Virus record (IMG/VR): IMGVR_UViG_3300032046_000133
Coordinates: 1 to 31,715 of that record
Origin: a virus
DNA: 31,715 nucleotides
Strand: one strand, 5' to 3'
Positions 1-5,978 of this stretch are shown here, one piece after another (the first letter of the stretch is position 1; each line of letters opens with the position of its first letter). The position numbers and the translations under genes were made by a program. Below the pieces are notes generated by a model. It did not search any database. It was not told the DNA's origin and worked only from the letters and a program-made list of their open reading frames with translations.

Positions 1-1
1 T

Positions 2-76
2 GATAATGATATTGCACAGCCAGTAACTAATAAACCAAGACAAGGAACCGTGCTACATGTCGGAAGAACAGACTAA
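2..76 (+). CDS. 3' end of an upstream gene (partial)
   Basis: An open frame enters from the left edge and encodes about 24 residues (DNDIAQPVTNKP..., ending HVGRTD) before a TAA at 74-76. The other two forward frames stop early, at base 1 and at 24-26, so this is the only frame that could carry an upstream gene into the sigma gene. It would overlap the sigma start at 57 by 20 nt, which is acceptable in a phage this compact. The fragment is too short to identify. It may also be chance. Confidence 0.35.
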   Translation, partial: DNDIAQPVTNKPRQGTVLHVGRTD

Positions 77-815
77 AAAGAATAAGTTCGCTAAGCCAAA
101 GAGGAAGAGAATAATAAAGAGGAAGCCCGGCACGATTTCCTTGAATTACTTTGGTCAAGACACACAAGATTCAATAGTAAAATATCAAAAAGAAGATAAT
201 CAAGAAGATAAAAAGAAAATCTATGTTAAGGAAGTCCTCCCAGCATTTGATTCTCTCACAGAAAACCTTATCAATGTGTATGGTTTCAAAATCACACACG
301 AATCAAAGAAGGATCTTAAGTCAGAATGTTTAGAATTCTTATACAGGACTGTACCAAAGTTTGATGAAGAAAAAGGTTCAAAGGCCTTTTCCTACTTCAA
401 CGTTGTTGCAAAGAACTGGTTAACAATAAGATCAAAACAGAATGTAAAAAGGATAAAAACTTATATCAGTGCTGATGATAGAGAAAGCTTCACTGAAGCC
501 GATCTAGATCTTTTTGAATCCCACAACATTGTTCCATCATATGAAGAACTAATTGCTATTAATGAACAAGGAAAACTGTTAAAAGATACTCTTGACAAGA
601 TGCGTGAGAAGGTTAAGACAGACAATGAAAAACTTTGTCTTAATGCCATTGAGCAGATTGTTGAGAACCTAGATGACATTGACATTCTAAACAAAAGAGC
701 AATCCTGTTATATATAAGGGAAATTACAGGACTTTCGAGTAAACAACTCTCAGTCGTTTTGTCGTCCCTTAAAAAAAGATACAAAGAAATGAAGAAACTA
801 GGGGAAAATGATTAG
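57..815 (+). CDS. 55: T4 gp55-like late-transcription sigma factor
   Basis: The 252-residue protein resembles the T4 gp55 class of divergent sigma factors, which direct host RNA polymerase to phage late promoters. The first 25 residues are very basic. A sigma region-2-like helical block spans about residues 85-138: an E/C-rich helix, then KFDEEKGSKAFSYF (101-114), then KNWLTIRSKQ and a basic tail. That FD-x-EKG-x-KAFSYF pattern is typical of gp55 homologues in T4-related phages, which is family knowledge rather than a search result. The C-terminal region, about 190-245, is helical and could contain a helix-turn-helix (LYIREITGLSSKQLSVVLSS), making the protein longer than T4 gp55. ATG 57 is preceded by GGAA about 12 nt upstream. 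The last 15 codons lie in a perfect 51-bp repeat whose second copy sits at 1835-1885, after the inserted endonuclease gene. The gene itself is intact. Confidence 0.75.
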   Translation: MSEEQTKKNKFAKPKRKRIIKRKPGTISLNYFGQDTQDSIVKYQKEDNQEDKKKIYVKEVLPAFDSLTENLINVYGFKITHESKKDLKSECLEFLYRTVPKFDEEKGSKAFSYFNVVAKNWLTIRSKQNVKRIKTYISADDRESFTEADLDLFESHNIVPSYEELIAINEQGKLLKDTLDKMREKVKTDNEKLCLNAIEQIVENLDDIDILNKRAILLYIREITGLSSKQLSVVLSSLKKRYKEMKKLGEND

Positions 816-818
816 TTT
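768..818 (+). repeat. 51-bp direct repeat, copy 1 (functional 3' end of the sigma gene)
   Basis: The sequence from CTTAAAAAAAGAT at 768 to ATTAGTTT at 818 is repeated without mismatch at 1835-1885, an offset of 1067 bp. This copy encodes the last 15 residues of the sigma factor (LKKRYKEM... to END), its TAG stop at 813-815 and three bases beyond. The flanking base differs on both sides (C767 versus T1834; T819 versus G1886), so the exact repeat is 51 bp. Confidence 0.97.
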
Positions 819-848
819 TAAAGAAAGTCTCATACATAACCTCCCCTG
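799..848 (+). promoter_or_regulatory. possible hairpin in the endonuclease leader
   Basis: TAGGGGA at 799-805 can pair with TCCCCTG at 842-848 (six Watson-Crick pairs plus one U-G) across a loop of about 36 nt. The stem would cover the end of the sigma gene and end 18 nt before the endonuclease ATG. Hairpins in the leaders of phage homing endonuclease genes are known to restrain their translation. Here the structure is only a pairing possibility, not a demonstrated element. Confidence 0.2.
832..847 (+). repeat. leader element shared by both GIY-YIG cassettes, copy 1
   Basis: The 16 bases ATACATAACCTCCCCT match ATATACAACCTGCCCT at 12862-12877 in 13 of 16 positions. Both lie between the left edge of the inserted cassette and the endonuclease start codon, 29-43 nt before the ATG when measured from the shared AACCT. 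It may be part of the mobile cassette or a common control element. Confidence 0.4.
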
Positions 849-866
849 GGTACAATACTTATTAAT

Positions 867-1859
867 ATGGAATTCATATTCAATGGTCACTCTAAAGAAA
901 GTGGCATATACAAAATAACAAATAAAGTAAATGGTAATGTATACATTGGTTCTGCCAAAGAATTTAAAGAACGTGTTAGGAATCATTTAAATTCTCTTAA
1001 AAAGAATAAACATCATAACAAACATCTTCAAGCATCGTGGAACAAACATGGTCCCGATGCTTTTATGTTTGAAGTTGTGGAAGTTACGGTTGGAACAATG
1101 CGGCAGCGACGGTTGTTAGAAGAACGATATATTAAAAAGCAAATGAAACTTGGTAATTGTTTTAACACTAAAGTAAAAACAATTAAAAGACAAGGCCCAT
1201 GGTCTTCTACTCCAGAAGAATCCAAAAGAAAACTTAGTGAATCACTAAAAATGTCTTGGACAGAAGAAAGGAAACGAGAATATTCTGAATTTCGTTGGCC
1301 TGAAGAAGAACGAAATAAGCAATCGCTCCGTTCTAAAGAATTATGGCAAGACCCTGAATATCAAGAGCACATGAGAGAAATTCGTACTGGTCAAACTCGT
1401 TCTGATGAAACAAAACAAAAACTTCGTGACCAAAAACTTGGGGAGTTAAATCCAATGTTTGGGAAAGATTTTTCTGCAGAACATCGAGAGAATATGGGTT
1501 TATCAAGAAGAGGTAAAAAACTTGGACCAACATCGGATGAAACCAAGAAAAGAATAAGTGATTCAAGAAAAGGTAAGGGTTGCATTCCTTGTAGTGAAGA
1601 AAAGAGATTAAAGTTATCGCTGGCTAACAAAGGAAAGAAACCGTCACAACTTGCTATACAAAGAACCATAGAAACGAAAACCAAGGAATATGATGTGTGG
1701 TTGTTATCTCCAGAAGGAAATGAAATATTTCTTAATAAGATCACCAAAGACTTTTTAACAACATACGGTTTGAGTAATGTCGGTCTAAACAAGTTGTTGA
1801 ATAAAAGAATAAAAAATCACCGTGGTTGGGTTATCTTAAAAAAAGATACAAAGAAATGA
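867..1859 (+). CDS. free-standing GIY-YIG homing endonuclease, I-TevI-like, with NUMOD3 repeats
   Basis: The 330-residue protein has an N-terminal GIY-YIG nuclease domain: GIY at 13-15, YIG at 26-28, the probable catalytic Arg36 in FKER, and a probable metal-binding Glu85 in EERYI. The wording closely follows I-TevI (SGIYKI, YIGSAK, NKHG). Residues about 115-260 hold NUMOD3-type basic repeats (NPMFGKDFSAEHREN, RRGKK, SRKGKG), which grip the DNA minor groove in this family. Residues about 274-323 form a terminal DNA-recognition module (LLSPEGNEIF ... HRGWVI). No clear Shine-Dalgarno precedes ATG 867. The gene lies between the sigma gene and the nucleotidase gene. Its last codons (about LKKDTKK) and TGA stop come from the second copy of the 51-bp repeat, read one frame away from the sigma reading. 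It would cut cognate sites in related phages to spread itself. No intron core is evident around it. Confidence 0.93.
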   Translation: MEFIFNGHSKESGIYKITNKVNGNVYIGSAKEFKERVRNHLNSLKKNKHHNKHLQASWNKHGPDAFMFEVVEVTVGTMRQRRLLEERYIKKQMKLGNCFNTKVKTIKRQGPWSSTPEESKRKLSESLKMSWTEERKREYSEFRWPEEERNKQSLRSKELWQDPEYQEHMREIRTGQTRSDETKQKLRDQKLGELNPMFGKDFSAEHRENMGLSRRGKKLGPTSDETKKRISDSRKGKGCIPCSEEKRLKLSLANKGKKPSQLAIQRTIETKTKEYDVWLLSPEGNEIFLNKITKDFLTTYGLSNVGLNKLLNKRIKNHRGWVILKKDTKK

Positions 1860-1885
1860 AGAAACTAGGGGAAAATGATTAGTTT
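1835..1885 (+). pseudogene. 51-bp direct repeat, copy 2 (displaced duplicate of the sigma 3' end)
   Basis: This is a perfect duplicate of 768-818. In the sigma frame it still reads LKKRYKEM... to the TAG at 1880-1882, but a TAA lies a few codons upstream and no sigma start precedes it, so it is a non-functional exon-like fragment. The endonuclease ORF uses its first 25 bases in another frame as its own terminus, with stop TGA 1857-1859. It marks the right edge of the inserted unit 819-1834 plus repeat. Confidence 0.9.
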
Positions 1886-1921
1886 GAAAAAAGTTTAAGA
1901 CAATGACGTATCCTTTTATGC

Positions 1922-1950
1922 TTGCAATTCCATGATAAATCGTGTATAAT
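1922..1950 (+). promoter_or_regulatory. sigma-70-type promoter for the nucleotidase gene
   Basis: TTGCAA (1922-1927) is followed after exactly 17 bp by a perfect TATAAT (1945-1950). The transcript would start near 1957, only a few bases before the tandem ATGs at 1961 and 1964, so the message would be nearly leaderless. No Shine-Dalgarno is present there. The site lies to the right of the endonuclease insertion, so it probably predates it. It looks like a host-sigma (early or middle) promoter rather than a late one. Confidence 0.55.
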
Positions 1951-1960
1951 TAACGACATC

Positions 1961-2674
1961 ATGATGGACGAACAAACAAAATTAATGCTGCGCAACAAAA
2001 TCAATATCCTATTGGAAGAGATCCTCGACAACAAAGAGGAATCTCCTTTCCAAATTTATTGTGACATGGATGGTGTGCTTGTAGATTTTGAGGGAGGCAT
2101 TGTCAATACAGGAAATCTCTTGTATGACAAGATTTCAAACAACATAGAAGCCTATCGTAATGCTGACAAGAATGATCCAGCACAAAAGAAAATGGCATTG
2201 GCCTACAAATATTTTAAAAAGGTACAGGAGCAATATGGACCTGACAAGGTGGGTTTTACCTTTAAGGATTTTGAGAGCCGTGAAACGGGCGCCAAGGCCT
2301 TTAATCAGATGATGTATTGGTATATCGCAAGCAACAAGAAGTGGTGGGTTGATTTGGACTGGGCTCCAGGTGGAAAAGAGTTATGGGCAGCTATCAACCC
2401 AATGAATCCAATCATCTTAACTTCGCCAGTAGGAACATTGTCAGCAGAAGGTAAGAGGGTTTGGTGTCAGAATCATCTTGGTTTGTCGGGTAATAAGGTT
2501 ATTGTGGTAGACAACAAGAACATAGATACTGGAGACAAGATTGGTATCCTTATTGATGATAGGGTAAAGTCTATCAAGGCTATTGAATCTGTCGGAGGTA
2601 TTGGTATTCTACATGTTACTGGAGATGTTGGAACTACTCTAAAGACACTTGAAAAGATATTAAGAAATCAGTGA
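1961..2674 (+). CDS. HAD-superfamily 5'-nucleotidase / 5'(3')-deoxyribonucleotidase-like phosphatase
   Basis: The protein has the HAD signatures in order. Motif I is IYCDMDGVLVDF at about residues 32-43, with nucleophile and acid Asp35 and Asp37. A motif II Ser/Thr lies in ILTSPVG, a motif III lysine may lie near NKVIVVDNK, and motif IV is ILIDDRVKSI with paired Asp. The long insert between motifs I and II (about residues 45-130, with WWVDLDWAPGG) fits the C1 cap of the deoxyribonucleotidase group, which dephosphorylates nucleoside monophosphates. A role in adjusting the nucleotide pool during phage replication is inference. An in-frame TTG at 1922 would add 13 residues, but it coincides with the -35 box of a good promoter, so I start at ATG 1961 (237 aa); ATG 1964 is equally possible. 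It is the only likely metabolic enzyme in the window, sitting between the sigma gene and the baseplate genes. Confidence 0.75.
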   Translation: MMDEQTKLMLRNKINILLEEILDNKEESPFQIYCDMDGVLVDFEGGIVNTGNLLYDKISNNIEAYRNADKNDPAQKKMALAYKYFKKVQEQYGPDKVGFTFKDFESRETGAKAFNQMMYWYIASNKKWWVDLDWAPGGKELWAAINPMNPIILTSPVGTLSAEGKRVWCQNHLGLSGNKVIVVDNKNIDTGDKIGILIDDRVKSIKAIESVGGIGILHVTGDVGTTLKTLEKILRNQ

Positions 2675-2684
2675 GAAGCGTACT

Positions 2685-2690
2685 TATAAT
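2685..2690 (+). promoter_or_regulatory. isolated TATAAT box before the small acidic gene
   Basis: A perfect TATAAT lies 16 nt before ATG 2707, within TACTTATAATACAG. No -35 match is found 16-18 bp upstream. It could be a sigma-70 -10 element, a late-promoter variant, or simply AT-rich leader. Confidence 0.25.
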
Positions 2691-2706
2691 ACAGTAAAGG
2701 TATTAT

Positions 2707-3126
2707 ATGACAGATTCTTATGATGACGATGATAGCAGTGAAGAGTTTCTCCCAAAGACTCCAAAAGAACTAGAGAAGGAAGCTGAGAAGAATATAGAAG
2801 ACTTCGCTGAGCTTCTTGGGACCTTATCTTCGTTGCATGATAGAAAAAAGAGTCTCTGGAAACAGATATACACCAATGCAGTTCTTGATAGACGCAATGC
2901 CTATATCATGTTTGGAGATCTTTATCAAAAGGTTCACCAAAGTCCAACCGAACATGCTGTTCATGGGCAAACACTTTCAAAGTATCTTGAGAGAATGAAC
3001 AAGTCCAATGAGCAATTGATTAGACTTGCAGAAATCCTTGATGATGCTGTTGAAATGGATGAAGACGACATTACAGATCAAGATTCCTTCTTTGAAAAGA
3101 TGGAAAGTGCCAACAAGAAAAAGTGA
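2707..3126 (+). CDS. small acidic conserved phage protein, probably tail/baseplate associated
   Basis: The 139-residue protein starts with a run of Asp/Ser/Glu (DSYDDDDSSEEF) and ends with a Lys-rich tail. Its centre (about 35-110) is predicted helical, with the segment RRNAYIMFGDLYQKVHQ and then EHAVHGQTLSKYLERMNKSNEQL. I recall similar short proteins next to gp5-like hub genes in marine T4-related phages, but I cannot assign a function. AAGG about 7 nt before ATG 2707 is a good ribosome-binding site. The next gene begins 10 nt after its stop, so the two are probably co-translated. It may be an assembly or scaffolding factor; that is a guess from position. Confidence 0.6.
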   Translation: MTDSYDDDDSSEEFLPKTPKELEKEAEKNIEDFAELLGTLSSLHDRKKSLWKQIYTNAVLDRRNAYIMFGDLYQKVHQSPTEHAVHGQTLSKYLERMNKSNEQLIRLAEILDDAVEMDEDDITDQDSFFEKMESANKKK

Positions 3127-3136
3127 TCATTAAACA

Positions 3137-4693
3137 ATGCGTAGCAGCAGTGTACAAAGAGAAATAATTGGTGGCGATTCAACTACTAGCATTGGAGACG
3201 ATCTCCATGCAGTTAAGACTCGTGGTGCAGCACCGCTTTTACAAAAGGCAGTTGTTATAGAAGTAATTGTTGATCCAATGTCTTTAACAGAAGACGAAAA
3301 AGATAACATTGCGGATCAAGTAAACAATCCAGAACTTGTTAGTGTAATTCCAGCCAACAGTGTTATAGCAATGATAACCAGTAATGCTGGTGGACAAGGT
3401 GCTGCTACCAACACAATATTGTTTCCATTCTTCTCTAGCCATGTACAGATGCCTGTAAAGGTTGGAGAAACTGTTTACGTCCTTTATGAGGATTACTCTG
3501 ATACAGGAACAAAGATGGGCTTCTGGTTTACTAGAATCAGTTCTCAGGGCACTGTTGAAGATGTAAACTATACACATTATGATAGAATGTTTGATTCAAC
3601 GATGAATCCAGACAACTATGATCTTGCTGACCGTTCTATTGCCAAACCAGATTATCCAGGTCCAGGCTTTCAAAATGGTGGTGGAACTACAGAGACAGTA
3701 ACCTTACAAACAGATACTTCTGTTAGTAAGAAACAAGATCCATTTGATCAGATAAAGGCATCGTCAAAAAGTAATGTTTTAACTACAAATGAACCTGTTC
3801 CACGTTTTAAGAAAAGGCCTGGAGATTATGTTATTCAAGGTTCAAACAATACTCTTATCTCTCTTGGAGAAGATAGGATTGGTCCATTGGAAAGTCCTGA
3901 TGACATCAAGGGTCAATCTGGTACTATTGATATAGTTGTTGGCAGAGGAAGAAAACTTGGAAATCCAACCGATGAAGATTTTTCCAAGACTACATCTGCT
4001 CGTGTTGTTAGAAACACAAAAGGTGAGATTGAAACAGATAAGGCTCCATACAGACAAGGTTGGACAAGAAAAGATAATCCAAAAGAGGGAGATCCCGATC
4101 TTGTCAATGATGCTGCAAGATTCTATGTTTCTATGCAAACCAATGCAGATAAAAACTTTGGTTTACAACTAAGTTCCAATAACTCTTTATCTCTACCAGA
4201 GCTTCCTGCTGCTAGTAAAACAAGTTCCTTCAATAAATCATTTGTTGTCGGTAAAGCTGATCATATAAGATTGATAGCCAGAAAAGATGATAATGAGAAT
4301 GTTAAGGGAACGGTTCTCCTAATAAGAGAAGGAGAAGAAGATGCTGATCTTGGTTATTTCTTTATAGATGATAGTGGGCAAGTTCAGATAGAAGGTAGAA
4401 ACATCTATATAGGCAAAGCAACAGATGAGAAGAATCCAGTTGTTTTGTATCAGAACTATGAGAAGACTATCCTTGCATTACAGGCACAAATTGATATTTT
4501 GACTAAAGGTTTCGCAGATCTTCTTGCTGGTAACTTTGGAAATCTTGGAGCACCAATTCCAGGTATACTCACTGCTAGTCCTGCTGTAGCAGCTGCCATT
4601 CCAGAACAAAAGGCTGTTGTTGAAGGGAATACTAAGCCAGAACAGCATTCAGATAAAATCTTTGTTGAGAATTCGATTAAATTTGGTGGTTGA
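3137..4693 (+). CDS. 5: gp5-like baseplate central hub/spike protein with OB-fold region, no lysozyme domain
   Basis: The 518-residue protein carries a region at about 65-155 (ILFPFFSSHVQMPVKVGETV, VLYEDY, GFWFTRISSQ) that matches the OB-fold domain of gp5/VgrG-type hub proteins, where the tail tube meets the puncturing device. T4 gp5 follows its OB domain with a lysozyme and a triple-stranded beta-helix. Here no lysozyme catalytic pattern is seen. The middle (about 180-420) is polar and beta-rich, and a C-terminal helix (LALQAQIDILTKGFADLL) is followed by an Ala/Pro-rich tail. That layout suggests a trimeric spike that lost, or never had, a fused muralytic domain. No strong ribosome-binding site precedes ATG 3137. 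Its neighbours, gp25- and gp6-like genes downstream, support the hub assignment. Confidence 0.7.
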   Translation: MRSSSVQREIIGGDSTTSIGDDLHAVKTRGAAPLLQKAVVIEVIVDPMSLTEDEKDNIADQVNNPELVSVIPANSVIAMITSNAGGQGAATNTILFPFFSSHVQMPVKVGETVYVLYEDYSDTGTKMGFWFTRISSQGTVEDVNYTHYDRMFDSTMNPDNYDLADRSIAKPDYPGPGFQNGGGTTETVTLQTDTSVSKKQDPFDQIKASSKSNVLTTNEPVPRFKKRPGDYVIQGSNNTLISLGEDRIGPLESPDDIKGQSGTIDIVVGRGRKLGNPTDEDFSKTTSARVVRNTKGEIETDKAPYRQGWTRKDNPKEGDPDLVNDAARFYVSMQTNADKNFGLQLSSNNSLSLPELPAASKTSSFNKSFVVGKADHIRLIARKDDNENVKGTVLLIREGEEDADLGYFFIDDSGQVQIEGRNIYIGKATDEKNPVVLYQNYEKTILALQAQIDILTKGFADLLAGNFGNLGAPIPGILTASPAVAAAIPEQKAVVEGNTKPEQHSDKIFVENSIKFGG

Positions 4694-4705
4694 TATTTAT
4701 GATCA

Positions 4706-5467
4706 ATGTCAATCAATGGATTAATACCAAGACTTTTTAGAAGTGTAGGACCAACTGGAACTAACACTGCTGAAACAACTATTACTAAGCAAGGTCAGAT
4801 AATAGAATTCAGGAGAGTCAAGGGTCTTGGTCAGATTGTAATAAAAGAACTTACTGATTACATCTCTTTTGATTTGTTAATCAATCCTTTTACTGTTACA
4901 CGCCTTATATCTTCTCAGATAACTTCCAGTAATATAACTTCAAGCGTTGGAGAATTCACTTATCTTAGTGGAACAAATGTTTCTGGAAGTCAAGCCACCT
5001 TTACTCAATTAACAGGAAGTGCTACACTTACTACTTTCTTTACGTCAAGTTATGCTAAAGTAACTCAAATAACTGGATCACATCAAAAATTGATTGATGG
5101 TACGAATGCTTTTGTTGCTGGTCATGGCATATCAATACAAAATCATTTTGGTGGAGCTGTTGGAATATCATCTTCAATGATAATAACTCCAGTTAAGACT
5201 AGTACATACACAGCTGTTGTTGGAGATGTTATCTTGGCAGATATATCTGCTGGTGGTTTCACTATAAATTTGCCTGATGCTACAGTTGCGTCAAATAAAA
5301 ATGGTGAGATTATAATCAAGATTCATGATACGGCAAGTGGTAATACTTTAACAATAGACGGAAATGGTTCACAAACTATAGATGGTTCTACCACCAAGAC
5401 ATTAACTACAGATTATGCTTCAATGTGGTTGAAGTGTGATGGCGCAAACTGGTGGAAATTAGTTTAG
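4706..5467 (+). CDS. tail-fibre/spike-like virion protein
   Basis: The 253-residue protein has an N-terminal part (1-70) that may anchor it to the baseplate, then a Ser/Thr/Gly-rich repeating stretch at about 70-130 (ITSSNITSS, SGTNVSGSQ, LTGSAT) typical of fibrous trimers. The C-terminal domain, about 165-253, follows a widespread phage tail pattern: TYTAVVGDVILAD, FTINLPDA, IIIKIHD, TLTIDGNG, IDGST, ending in WLKCDGANWWKLV. It probably folds as a beta-structured tip or trimerisation domain. It lies between gp5-like and gp25-like genes, so it is likely a short fibre or spike attached near the hub. Function in receptor contact is inferred. Confidence 0.6.
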   Translation: MSINGLIPRLFRSVGPTGTNTAETTITKQGQIIEFRRVKGLGQIVIKELTDYISFDLLINPFTVTRLISSQITSSNITSSVGEFTYLSGTNVSGSQATFTQLTGSATLTTFFTSSYAKVTQITGSHQKLIDGTNAFVAGHGISIQNHFGGAVGISSSMIITPVKTSTYTAVVGDVILADISAGGFTINLPDATVASNKNGEIIIKIHDTASGNTLTIDGNGSQTIDGSTTKTLTTDYASMWLKCDGANWWKLV

Positions 5468-5484
5468 GAAGTTTGTTTAGGTCC

Positions 5485-5491
5485 TATTTAA
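5485..5491 (+). promoter_or_regulatory. TATTTAA motif, candidate late promoter element
   Basis: TATTTAA sits 4 nt before the ATG of the gp25-like gene. The same heptamer, or TATTTAT, also precedes the genes at 4706, 7876, 14795 and 23444. It could be the -10-like box read by the gp55-like sigma factor (T4 late consensus TATAAATA), but AT-rich leaders produce such words by chance. Confidence 0.25.
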
Positions 5492-5495
5492 CCAC

Positions 5496-5966
5496 ATGGC
5501 GATATCTTTCAAAAATGTAGGCGTAAGAAAAGACGCAGCACAGAATGATGTACTTGATAAAAACAAGTCTCTGATGCCTATTGGTATTAAAACTCCAATG
5601 CAACTTAGTCAACGTGGACCAGAGTTGTTAGAAATGCATTTTGATCTTGGAGATCAAATTAGTGATAATCTAAAGAATCTTATTCTTACAAACCATGGTG
5701 ATAGAGTAATCCAATATAACTTTGGCGCAAACCTTAGACCTTTACTGTCTGAATATATCAATAAAGACAATTTTGACAATGAAGCTATGTTGAACATCAA
5801 TACAGCTGTTTCAAAATATATGTCGTTCGTTAGTTTATCAGACTTTGAATCAAGTGTTTTTCAGGCTGTTGACGGAATAACCAAAATTAGAATTAAAATC
5901 ACATACACAATACCATTACTTAATCTACAGAATCAACTAATGGAACTTGATCTAACCCTCATTTAA
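5496..5966 (+). CDS. 25: gp25-like baseplate wedge subunit
   Basis: The 156-residue protein belongs to the gp25/IraD-like family by its diagnostic core TNHGDRVIQYNFGANLRPLL (about 67-88), followed by helices and a closing beta strand (ELDLTLI). T4 gp25 is 132 residues, so the size fits. In contractile systems this protein is part of the wedge that joins the inner baseplate to the first sheath ring. The gp6-like partner starts 13 nt downstream. The ATG at 5496 follows TATTTAA by 5 nt, and AGG lies about 13 nt upstream. Confidence 0.93.
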   Translation: MAISFKNVGVRKDAAQNDVLDKNKSLMPIGIKTPMQLSQRGPELLEMHFDLGDQISDNLKNLILTNHGDRVIQYNFGANLRPLLSEYINKDNFDNEAMLNINTAVSKYMSFVSLSDFESSVFQAVDGITKIRIKITYTIPLLNLQNQLMELDLTLI

Positions 5967-5978
5967 TAGGATAACATT

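Noticed and set aside
461-784. Antisense open frames inside the sigma and structural genes (also 1391-1792, 3284-3577, 6677-6997, 9531-9863, 25501-25872 and others)
   Set aside because: They lie wholly inside well-supported genes on the other strand, lack ribosome-binding sites and resemble no protein family.
819-1834. Group I intron carrying the first GIY-YIG gene
   Set aside because: The sigma gene is complete before the insert, so nothing needs splicing, and I see no room or sequence for an intron core in the 48-nt leader or after the ORF.
1922-1960. TTG start extending the nucleotidase by 13 residues
   Set aside because: The TTG is the first half of a -35 box with a perfect -10 at 17 bp, and the added residues are not part of the HAD fold.
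3137-4693. Tail lysozyme activity for the gp5-like protein
   Set aside because: No T4-lysozyme-like catalytic pattern could be found in the sequence.
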